64,000 nt of DNA, taken from NCBI RefSeq assembly GCF_037042905.1, contig NC_087252.1, forward strand, positions 1,017,501 to 1,081,500, read 5' to 3'. This document shows positions 53,101 through 62,482 of the stretch, piece by piece (positions within the stretch are counted from its first letter, which is position 1; each line of letters opens with the position of its first letter). The stretch comes from Lytechinus pictus (lineage: Eukaryota > Echinodermata > Echinoidea > Temnopleuroida > Toxopneustidae). The notes beneath the pieces were generated by a model. That model searched no databases, was not told where the DNA came from, and saw only the letters and a list, made by a program, of their open reading frames with translations. Both the position numbers and the translations under genes were made by a program.

Positions 53101-54180
53101 TAGGGATGGCCAGTGTGGGCTGGCGAGACGGGTCACAGATCAACTACAAAAACTTCCGTGATGTTCAGAGCACGTTCGACAGGGGCGGTTTGTGCTTCCT
53201 GTTACGACATCCGGATTTTGACTGGCACGATATGACCTGTGATTCAACGCATCGTTACATCTGTGAAAAGGTGTTCGATGGGCAAGGTATTAGGGAGTGA
53301 TTGCAAGCTTCTTACAACACCTAATCATTATATATACCTATCTCCCTTATACACACGCACCATCACGTAAAACCCACACACCCACACGCGCATACACCCC
53401 CCCCACACACACACACTCACACCATGTCCATTTTCCCGCCATCATCTTCAATTATATAAAAACTCTCATAATCAGTTTGCGTACAGCCGACATAAAAAAT
53501 ATTTGCAATTTTTCGTAAGCCTTGAAACTTATAAGGACGAACTGCTTTTCCGGTTCAATTATTTTCGACAATGACCTCCCAGGTGTTCTTGATCATTTGA
53601 AGGACATTTTCCATTACATTTGCTGAGCTCTTGAACACGCCTTGCTTTTCTTTCAATCTTTATTGATCAAAATATAAATAACAATATAAATCAAACACTT
53701 TCATTTAAATGATTAGACAAAGCAGCACTTTTGTATATTCCAGTTTATAAAGACAGATACAAAAGACAAATTAAATATCGAATCTCCATTTTTTTAAATG
53801 TACAGGTAACATACAAATATTGTTAATTTTAGACTAAAATTCGACTGATAAAATATTCCATATATGTCGCCCTACTTCTATAACTAACTCCATATGAAGA
53901 ATGATTCATCTTTAATTGTTTCCCCCACACAGCCCATATGATATCCACCTCCTTCAAACTTGCAGCTGACGATGCAACGCTGGACGATGAAGCCATTATA
54001 TCATCCTACTCGGTGCGCTCAGTACTTAGGTGCGCGAAGTTGTGTATGGGTGACAAAGATTGTGCTTACTTTACATTTATTGCACACGAGAGGGCGTGTT
54101 CTATTGGCCGGTCATTACTCGCAGCGGACGTTTCTCACTTGGAACCACGACATGGAGCTCGGACGTACTCCATAATTTAG
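50067..54180 (+). CDS. Gene D: secreted protein with two C-type lectin-like domains and a PAN/Apple-like domain (spliced model)
   Basis: Proposed exons: 50067-50145 (signal peptide), 50589-50960 (CTLD1), 52900-53286 (CTLD2), 53933-54180 (PAN-like, stop). All junctions are GT/AG in phase 1. The total is 1086 nt, or 361 residues. It is the shortest and most diverged member: no linker exon is visible, CTLD1 lacks the extra N-terminal cysteine, and the PAN-like domain has four cysteines instead of six. It could be an older two-CTLD form or a reduced one. An undetected small linker exon in the 646-bp last intron cannot be excluded. The product should be secreted; ligand unknown. Confidence 0.8.
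50589..50960 (+). CDS. Gene D exon 2: CTLD1
   Basis: Acceptor ATTTTTGATCAG, donor G|GTAAGC, 372 nt, phase 1-1. The exon reads AEFSGNGYIVHNESCYFF…FCKNHGMHLVSIQSSNEQSFL…DYWIGLSRFSWLDGSPLSYINFPE…DDDGRCFRLRA…WHDAPC…KFICEVEYG. Both the outer and inner cysteine pairs are present, but no N-terminal extra Cys. Confidence 0.87.
51177..52029. mobile_element. 853-bp TIR element in TTAA target site
   Basis: AGGTCAAGTCCACTTCAGAA…GCATAATGCTGAAAATTTCA pairs with TGAATTTTTCAGTGTTATGC…GAAATGGACTTGTCCT. TTAA flanks both sides (51173-51176, 52030-52033). Inverted repeats exceed 200 bp. The middle holds a short non-repeat stretch with no transposase. It lies in intron 2 of gene D. Confidence 0.85.
52333..52607. 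mobile_element. Nonautonomous hAT-like element with 8-bp target duplication
   Basis: CACTGGCGGATCTAGGGGG at the left, CTGGATCCGCCCCTG at the right. A perfect direct repeat ACTGTGAC flanks it (52325-52332, 52608-52615). The interior is C-run and T-rich low complexity, like the element at 766-1079. It split an older palindrome. Confidence 0.85.
52900..53286 (+). CDS. Gene D exon 3: CTLD2
   Basis: Acceptor TTCTTCCCACTTCAG, donor G|GTATTA, 387 nt, phase 1-1. The exon reads FSLLCLMGEFRHYVYDQSCYYF…RCENFGMHLVYIESEDEEQFL…DYWIGMASVGWRDGSQINYKNFRD…LCFLL…WHDMTC…RYICEKVFDGQ. All six cysteines are present. WIGM and WRDGS are variants of WIGL and WLDGS. Confidence 0.87.
53336..53428. repeat. CA-rich microsatellite region
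   Basis: Imperfect (AC)n and C runs (ACACGCACC…CACACACCCACACG…CCCCCCCCACACACACACAC). Confidence 0.85.
53933..54180 (+). CDS. Gene D last exon: PAN/Apple-like domain with four cysteines
   Basis: Acceptor TTTCCCCCACACAG, phase 1, stop TAG. The exon reads SFKLAADDATLDDEA…YSVRSVLRCAKLCMGDKDCAYFTFIAHERACSIGRSLLAADVS…GARTYSII. The second Cys of the CSC motif (Tyr here) and the late Cys found in A-C are both absent, consistent with loss of one disulfide. Confidence 0.83.
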
Positions 54181-54299
54181 AATTTAAATGAAGAATTGAT
54201 TCGATGATTTCGAGTTCAATATCATTCGTGTACTAGGAATAATATGTAAGCTCTCTCGCATAATATATAGCGTTTGATTTGACTTTGAACGCTTCTTAT

Positions 54300-54305
54300 A
54301 TTAAA
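54300..54305 (+). promoter_or_regulatory. Possible variant polyadenylation signal, gene D
   Basis: ATTAAA 120 bp after the stop codon. No AATAAA was seen close by. Confidence 0.25.
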
Positions 54306-55980
54306 CAAATTCATGAATATAGGCTTATAATTATCATCATCTACATATCATCTGCTCTTTTGTTAAGAATATAAACACCATTCCCTATGAATTGGATGTT
54401 TCGAGTTTACATTTGCTCATTCGTTCTGCTGTCTTTTCTTGTCTTGCTTCGTGAAAATGTGTTAATACCTTCGACACGTAGAACGTGTAAAGCATGATGA
54501 TCATACCTTGGAGCTATAGCTCCATGATCATAATTTCCCCCGACGTACTACTTTAAGAAGAACACACACAAAGAACAATATCTGTGATATATTTTAATGT
54601 TTTTAGATTTTCGTTTATATATAAATACAAACGATGAACCTGTTGAATATAGGGCGACCAGCATTATAATGCATACATGTATGACAGTGTATGAATATAT
54701 ACAAGTTGACTGTTCATGTACAATCATGCAAATTGTCATATCCCTTTGTGAATTTGTTTATTTATCATGTTGTTTTCATTATTATGCTCATAAAGTTTTG
54801 GCAAATTAAATGTTCGATCGTAATTTCAAGGAACTATCGATCTGGAAAGATTCATATATGACCGTTGAATAATGGTATTTAAAAGAAGATAATCTGAGAA
54901 GGATAAACAAAGGGAGAGAGAGAAAGAAAAGAGAGGCAGGGAGCAAGACAGGGAAGGTGAGCTGTGAAAACGAAGATAGTTGAAATTACAAAAGGGAGAG
55001 AAAGGTGACCGTTAGGCTTATATATCCACTTTCTTTCCTTCTGTATATATTGTACACTCTAAGGAAATATTTGGTAAAAGTGCTCCATGAGGGTAATTAT
55101 GTGTCCAACCAACATTGGAAATTTCTTTTGGGCATTTTTATTTATCGAGCGTGATGAAACTTTTGCCCATTTTAAAGTAATTGTTGCTTATTTTCTAACC
55201 ATATATTGGACAATATGCTTCCCGCATTTGGTAAAGTACTGCTCAACATTGGTTTGAACCTCGTGGTGGTAAAAATTTTACCAATTATTTTTATACAGTG
55301 TACATGTATAATTGTTATTAGATATCATCAATATGGGGTGAGACTATTCCAAATAAATATATGTATACTCCCTGCGAGGTACTTTGGTCGCATCCTACAT
55401 GATTGTAATGAAAATTGAAAATGGAGGTTATCCATATTTTCTAGAGAACTTTAGTTTTCAAAAGTTTTGAATTAAAACACACACAAAAACACAAGAGCTG
55501 TATATTCCTGCGGTCGACGACGTTGTTTCCGTAATGCGGTCGGAGTAGGCCGAAAAAGAGGCGGGCGCGTGCTCATTTCATAATTGATTGCAGAAAAATT
55601 AATAAAATCAATTACCACAAGGGTCAACGCTTTGATCGTGGAGACACGATACAGTGGTGTACATGATTATAGTCCGTTTTGACATCCTAAAGAGTGCTAG
55701 AGGTCTAAAGTTCAAATAAAGTGGCTCTTGGATACGTAAAAATGATGCACACGTAGGATACATTTTATGATTCATCAGAAAGTTTCAAATGAATGTTCAT
55801 TCTACTCGGACAAAAAGGTAAAAAATCAGAAAAAAACATTATGATGATGATAATAATCATAACAAAAAAAATCCGCTTTCGGAACGACGCGACGTCCCTA
55901 AGCGTTTTACAGCTATATTATTGTCCCGGTCATCGGATCCTGGCATGCCCGTATGGCAAGCCGTTTTAACATTTATTCAC
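54306..55980. other. Intergenic stretch without a recognised gene
   Basis: AT-rich sequence. A small palindrome TGGAGCTATAGCTCCA lies at 54509-54524, flanked by ATGATCAT words. No exon with CTLD or PAN signatures was found in any frame. Confidence 0.5.
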
Positions 55981-55989
55981 ATTTTCTGA

Positions 55990-56068
55990 TATCAAGAATT
56001 ATATTTCTTGATATCAAGAACTCATTTCTTGATATCGAAAATTCATCTCTTGATATCAAGAATTGAAT
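55990..56068. repeat. Tandem TTCTTGATATCAAGAA palindromes
   Basis: Four imperfect copies of the palindrome TTCTTGATATCAAGAA at about 20-bp spacing. Confidence 0.85.
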
Positions 56069-56204
56069 TCCCACACCAAGTTGATATCTCATTGCCCGCA
56101 CACAATACATACACTTTTCCACTGCCTACATGGGGAGCATTCAAACAAGAGTTCCATGACTCAATTGCTAGGCATACTACATTCATAGCTACTACGTATT
56201 CGAT

Positions 56205-56620
56205 AATTTCATCATCGTTATCATTGTCATATTACTTGACCATCATTAATATCGCCATGGCTGTCAACTTAATTGTCAACATATTCATCATCATCATGAT
56301 CATCATCGTCATCATCATAGCAATCACAATGGTAATCATAATGACCATGATCATCACTGTCATAGTCAGCAGCAGCATCATCGTCAACATCATCATCATT
56401 TTTGTCGACATGATCATCATCACCAACATAAACATCATCGGTCATCATCTCCACCATCATCGTCATTTCCACCACCATCATCATCACCATCACCACCATC
56501 ATCATCACCAGCATCATCATCACCGTCATCATCACCATCATCATCATCATCACCACCGCCATCATCAATATCATCCCACCACCAACATCATTATCATCAA
56601 CATCTTCGCCTGTATCCCAA
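56205..56620. repeat. (ATC)n trinucleotide microsatellite region
   Basis: About 400 bp of imperfect ATC/CAC repeats, open in several frames on both strands (poly-His, Ile and Met-Val translations). This is not a gene. Confidence 0.93.
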
Positions 56621-56624
56621 CTTT

Positions 56625-58080
56625 CTAACTTTGAAGGATGTCAAAATAATGCAACAAAAGTCAACCACCCGTCAAAAAGTTGAAATGATCTCATTTGTCG
56701 GTAACCAAATCAACCTGATTGACAAGGAAGGATAACTCGTACATGATATCTGCGATTATTGCCAATTTGAAGGCGGGGTTTAAGCGATGACTTGTTTCAT
56801 CAGGTGGCAATTGGAGTTGATTCACACTCCGGGAGTGGCCGTGAATAGTGGGCATGATTTTTCCCCTTCCAATTAACAGTTCGAATCGAGACTTCTTCTA
56901 GAACTTTTCCTAAGTTCGAATACAGACTGTCTAACTTTGCTGCTTGAAAGTAGAAGTCCCTCTTTTTTTATTTAAGAGCCGTGAATGCTTGCATTTCAAA
57001 AACTATTTTCCTTTCCATGTTTAAGACGGTCACCTTAATGATACACATGGAGATAAAAGTAGAAATAAAACAGATCGACATAGACATGATAGAGAGAGAA
57101 AAAAAGGAGTTGAAAATAGCTGAGTGTGAGGCAGAGAGAGAGAGGGGGGGCAAGTAAAGGAGGATGTGTGTTATTGGAAGGGGTGAACAAGTAGTAGAAA
57201 ATGTAGGAATGAGGAGAAAGAAGGGGGGTGAGACAGGGGAGAGGAGAGAGTGTGAGGGTGGTACGAAAAGAGACACATGGACATTAAAGTGTGCGAATGT
57301 GCTCAGTAAGGCCACTTAAATCTATCAATCAAGCAATGACCATGACAAAATCATGGACCTAGGTACATGATCAAACAAGACTCTTATTATACACAGCATG
57401 TTAAAGCTTGGTTTACCACTTATCCTGCTTATTGATATACGTCTGGTCCTTTGAAGTCAACCGCACCAGGTAGACACACCTGAAATACCTCATTAGTAGA
57501 AGAATGGTAGACCACTGACAGAAGGACAAGGAAACGTTACTCAATTATCTTTAGAGCTGGTGAGAAACAGTCCTACTAGATTTTGATTTGATAGGTACGC
57601 AAACTGATTAGGAGAGTTTTTATATAGTTTAGTGTTAAATTTTAAACTGAATTGACCACGATTAGGGCCCTACATGTTATAATTTTCGTTCGATACATTA
57701 AGATTTGCTACGCTCTACTTTGATAAAAATGCAAATAATCAAAAATGATAATTTTATGATATTGAAGATGATGGCGGGGAAATGGACATGGTGTGAGTGT
57801 GTGTGTGGAGGGGTTTTATATCATACGTGATGGTGCGTGTTGATGTGTGCGTGTGTATAAGGGAGAGATGTATATATACTATTAGGTGTTGCAAGAAACT
57901 TGCAATCAATCGCTAGTCCAGATTTGGTCCTAAAACCATTCATTATTCTGGTAATCAATTACAAAATGATGCCTGATCTTCCTCTTGCAACAAGAGGTAA
58001 AAATTAATTTGTTCTAGTTACAATTGATCTATCAATTGTCAATAGAATGATTGATTGTAAATATTTTAATGCAAAACCCA
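56625..58080. other. Intergenic stretch without a recognised gene
   Basis: Includes a purine-rich patch of GAGAGAG/GGAGG type (57090-57260) and a GT-rich patch (57790-57860). No coding region was recognised. Confidence 0.5.
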
Positions 58081-58084
58081 TTAA

Positions 58085-58685
58085 AGGGATGGTCCGGGCT
58101 TAAAATATTCATACCTAAATAAATAGACTAAAATTTGCAAAGCATTATGCTGAAAATTTTATCAAAATCGGATAATAAATAACGAAGTTATTGAATTTTA
58201 AAGTTTATCAATATTTTGTGAAAACAGTTCTTTGCACATCGTCATGAATATTCATTAGGTGGGTTTATGATGTAATATCCCCACTTTCCTTTTCTTATGT
58301 TATTACATGAAATCATAATTATTATTTTTTTCATATATGAGTAAATGATGTGTCTCCATTATGATGAAATTAAGTTGCGGCAATAAATAACTAATGCACT
58401 TAATCAGTTGTCAATCCAAATGTTTTAGTTCTTGGTAGAAAAATTCCGAATAAACTTAATTTCATATAATAAAATACAAAAGAACAAGTGGGATATGACA
58501 TCATCAGCCCACATAAAGAATATTCATGAAGACATGCCCAGAACTGTTTCACCGGAATAATGCAAATCTTTAAAATTCAATAACTTCGTTATTGTTATCA
58601 GATTTTGATGAAATTCTAAGCATTTTGCTTTGTGAATTTTACTCTATTTATTTAGATATAAATATTTCCAGCCTGGACCATCCCT
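58085..58685. mobile_element. 601-bp TIR element in TTAA target site
   Basis: AGGGATGGTCCGGGCTTAAA…AATTTTATCAAAATCGGATA pairs with ATCAGATTTTGATGAAATTC…AGCCTGGACCATCCCT. TTAA flanks both sides (58081-58084, 58686-58689). Inverted repeats are about 200 bp. It resembles MITEs I recall from sea urchin genomes. Confidence 0.87.
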
Positions 58686-58689
58686 TTAA

Positions 58690-61600
58690 GGGATACCGAA
58701 AGGCGGCAAATGAAAGAGGGGAGGATGAGGGGGGGGGGGGCAAATTTGGGGAAGTCTTCATCGATCCAATAATAAGACAGCTCTCAAATCATGTCATGTA
58801 ATTAGTGTCATATCAACGTCATAATTCAATCGGAGAGTGAGATAATACGATCTCTATCCGCACAGCACTCCTTTGAAATTATATTTTGACACTCGACAGG
58901 AAACAGCTATATTTCAAACGCTAGTTTGGGGAAGGTTAGTTGGCGTAACCTTAATTTTGAAGTTTTGACAGGGTGTACCGCCTTGTTATCTTATGGCATT
59001 GGTGGTGATGTTTGTGTAAAACGCAGGTGTGATGCGCAGACGAGTTACTAATGAGAAACCCCGTTTATACCGAGACATAGTCCCGAAATTCTCTCAGGTG
59101 TCTTCTACGTCTTATCTTTAATAAACACTTTCTATACAATACTTTGACATTTCCGTAGCCATCATTACATGGATTTTATTTTTATTGTTTGCAGTGGTGA
59201 TAAGTAACACTTGACATAATCTTAGAGCCTTCATCTTTTGACGTATAAGCAGATGCATTTCTACATGGGGAAATGATGGTGAGTGAATCAGAAAATTAAC
59301 GATTGATGAAAAAATAATGAATGGAAGACTTTCTTATTTTCGCAGGACAGACTAATTTTATCTTTCAAATCCTTGCAAAAAATATACTGGTTAGTTTATA
59401 CCTATGCGTTTTTGTTGTGTTCTTCTATGTTCACTGGAGGATCCGAAGGGGGGCGGCACATCTGAACCGTGACCCCACCCCCCCCCCCCCCGAGAGCCTT
59501 TAAAATATTTATAGTCTGAAATGTTTTTCTTTAATAAAATGCCCCCACCTTTTAGAAAATCCTTAATCAGCCGCTGTTCCTGGATTTTTTTAGTTTGATT
59601 TGTTCATGGTAGTCCTAAATTCAAATGGCTCTGGGCCTTGGAAAGAGGTATAGAGACGTGTACTAATCACATACATGCATGTATGGCTACTGAAGTCTGG
59701 GAACGTCCAAAAATGTCACCATCCGAAAGACATAACTATGGATCGAGCCTCGAACCCTGCTTTTACTGGTAACTTCCCCATGTAAGTTTGATTATCATGA
59801 TTACAGGCGCATGCCGTCAAGCCCAGTTATGGTTCCCTTCAAACAATGATCCACCTGAGGATTGATTTTAAGAATATGCAATTCCAAGGTTATGTTTTGG
59901 GGCTTTTGTTTTGCATTTTTCATCTGCCATAAGTCGAATCTAATAATGCAAAACCTCTCATTGATGACAATCCTGTTGCATGTGGGTTGATAGCTAGACG
60001 TCTAGAGCTCGACTTAATTATTTGCTAATTGATCATGTGAACTGCTTCGAAAGTTAATGATGTGTCTTTATTGAAAATAAAAGATGTAATAAAAAGTCAT
60101 CAATGTTCAGAATATTCTTGTTTTCTATTTTTCTTATGTCGAAATAGAATTCACCAAATCAAGACCAAAGGCGGTTGCAAGTAGGTTAATCAGCGTATGG
60201 AGTTTGACTTTGAAACCGACACGTGATCTGCTAAAAAAATTGAACATCAATCGGAATTGGGAAACATAATAAACATGGAATTATCTATCATTGTTTTTTT
60301 TTTCTAACTGCTAATCATATAAACCTGATAAAGCAAGACCATAGGCTTACTGCACTCCGAGTTCGTGTGTGTGTGGGCTAATCGCATTCGTGAGCTTGAC
60401 TTATCCATTCATTCATAAAGGCTAGGAACACCACCGCATCTTCTCCCATCACAGGGGTTATAAAAATATTGATATAAATTTGATATGAAAACTTCGGGCT
60501 TTCTTTGGGCTAACTGTGTGTTCTCGGCAAATTGGTCATGAAAAAAAGAGAGTTTTGAGAGGAATTATGCGAAGGATATAATGGGTGGGTTTGAAACGGA
60601 AGAGACCGTTTTACACTGTAGGGAGGTAAGTGGTGGTGTGTGGAGAAGGTTAACAAAGGTGGCATAAACAACTTCTCTGCCACGACCTCAGAAACTATCC
60701 AAAGCACATACCCATGAACATGGTGAATTCAGTTATCCAAACTATAAATTTCATCTACAAGTGCTTCTAAAATCAGAAAATGATTATACAATGTAAACAT
60801 TTTGTCATCAAAAACTTTTTAGTCAATTATTGTAATTTCGTCATGAATCGTTAAGCCCACTTATTTGTTTTTTCGGGGAATGTTGTTTTTAACTTCAGTT
60901 TTATCTGAAGAAAACGGAATGATTTTTCACCCGATCGCTACACACTTGCCTTAGCATTTCCCATACAATATTAAACACTTTCTTTACTAAAATATATTTA
61001 ATTCTTACATCAGGAATTCTTTCAAATTTTGTTCCATACTTCGACAGTTCTGACATACCTAACAAGCTCTGATTTTCATATTATACATAAAATCATTTTA
61101 CTAGATTGCATAGCGGAATTCATTTGGCGATGAGGTGTTGATACTAAAACAAAGGAAAACAAACAATTTTTTTGTAATGATAATTAAATTCCTCCAGTAA
61201 TGTGCATCGACATAATTCCTGACAAACAGCGACCATTGTTGAAAGGACCTGAAAAGAAATTAATTTTTAAAATCCTTTATACTGCACTTTTTATGAGTCA
61301 TTCAGTGATAAAAATTAAGTAAATAAAATCCCTTATATATGATTTTTACTTAGGTTTTCTTTTAGGACACCCATCGGTTGCTGACTTTGTAGAGACAAAC
61401 TTCGGCACAGTGAGAATGGGGCATCTTTCGAGCGATTATCTCAGCATAAAAACACGATATAAATTATTATTGGCGAATAGACATCATGTCACCTTCTATT
61501 AGCATCATACTGGAGCCCTGTCCCGTTAAAAATGAGGAGGAAAAATATGAAAAATTGGAACAAACATGAGCAAGCCACCCAGGTAGACGGGTCAAGAGGA
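58690..61600. other. Intergenic stretch without a recognised gene
   Basis: AT-rich, with homopolymer runs (G11 near 58729, C13 near 59477). A fragment near 59440-59580 (GGATCCGAAGGGGGGCGGC…, C run, …AAATCCTTAATCAGCCGCTG) resembles the C-run hAT-like elements but lacks clear ends. No exon was recognised. Confidence 0.45.
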
Positions 61601-61654
61601 CTGGTGGTAGGCTGGTCTCCGTGCTGTGATTCGAACCACAGTAACCTGCGGGCG

Positions 61655-61915
61655 AGGCCTGGGAGGTATGAAGGAGGGTGTGTGGAGTGGAAGAAAGGGG
61701 TGACGAGGGGGGTGTCGGAGTGGTGGTGGTGGTGTCGATGATGATGATGACGGTGATCGTAAAGACACTCATGGAGATATTATGGCGATGTTGGAGGTAG
61801 TGGTGAAGATGATAATGATGATCATGACGATGATATAGACAAGATGGTGGTGGTAAGTCTACTTGTGATGTTGACACCGACGACGACGATGAGGATGATT
61901 CGAATCGATGATGCT
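61655..61915. repeat. GAT/GGT-rich microsatellite region
   Basis: Imperfect GATGATGAC, GGTGGTGGT and GACGACGAC repeats, open on both strands without a recognisable domain. Confidence 0.85.
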
Positions 61916-61950
61916 TGATAATGTTGATTATCATGGTAATGGTAATAATG

Positions 61951-61952
<2 letters not shown>

Positions 61953-61984
<32 letters not shown>

Positions 61985-62095
61985 TTATCTTTTCTTCATT
62001 TCAAACAAATTGACAAAGTAAGTAGGAACAAAACACAATATGAATAACAGAAATGAAAAAAAGGGAACTCACTGGAAAGCTTCGCTTGTTTATAT
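61953..62095 (-). mobile_element. LINE 3' tail fragment, reverse orientation
   Basis: Perfect (GATT)n at 61953-61980, followed by AATTTATCTTTTCTTCATTT, is the complement of a LINE tail of the AATAAAATCAATCAATC type. The fragment is short and non-coding. Confidence 0.55.
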
Positions 62096-62327
62096 GAGTC
62101 CCCTGAAATAAATAACTGATTACGACGATAACAATTGTCATAGAAATCATGATAATGGTGCGTGTTAACGATGGTATTCTTGGTATTAGAGAATGATATT
62201 GATCATAATGTTGATAAACGCATAGCCGATGGTGTTGATGGTTGTGAGGATGACGATGAAGATGATGATTCCGTGGGCCGCGGATGTCTTATAATGGAGC
62301 TGTGTCGGTATAGTCGTTGTAATATGA

Positions 62328-62482
62328 TGTACACGACCCAGGTGAGGTAAATGGGTACCCGGTAGGATTTATTCTTTGAACGCTTTAGCGGCTTAGCTAC
62401 AGCCGGGGTAATAATATGATACCAAGTATCAAAGCGCAGTTGAGTATATGCACATAGTAACTGCGCTATATAAATGGACATT
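62328..62482 (+). mobile_element. Truncated SINE, 3' half
   Basis: CACGACCCAGGTGAGGTAAA and GGGTACCCGGTAGG, then GGCTTAGCTACAGCCGGGGTAATAATATGATACC and AAGCGCAGTTGAGTATATGC. The tRNA head is absent. It matches the complement of the 3' part of the SINEs at 29620-29780 and 44270-44410. Confidence 0.82.

Noticed and set aside
56008-56628. 206-codon ORF rich in His, Ile and Met
   Set aside because: It is the translation of an ATC microsatellite, open on the other strand too, with no domain or splice context.
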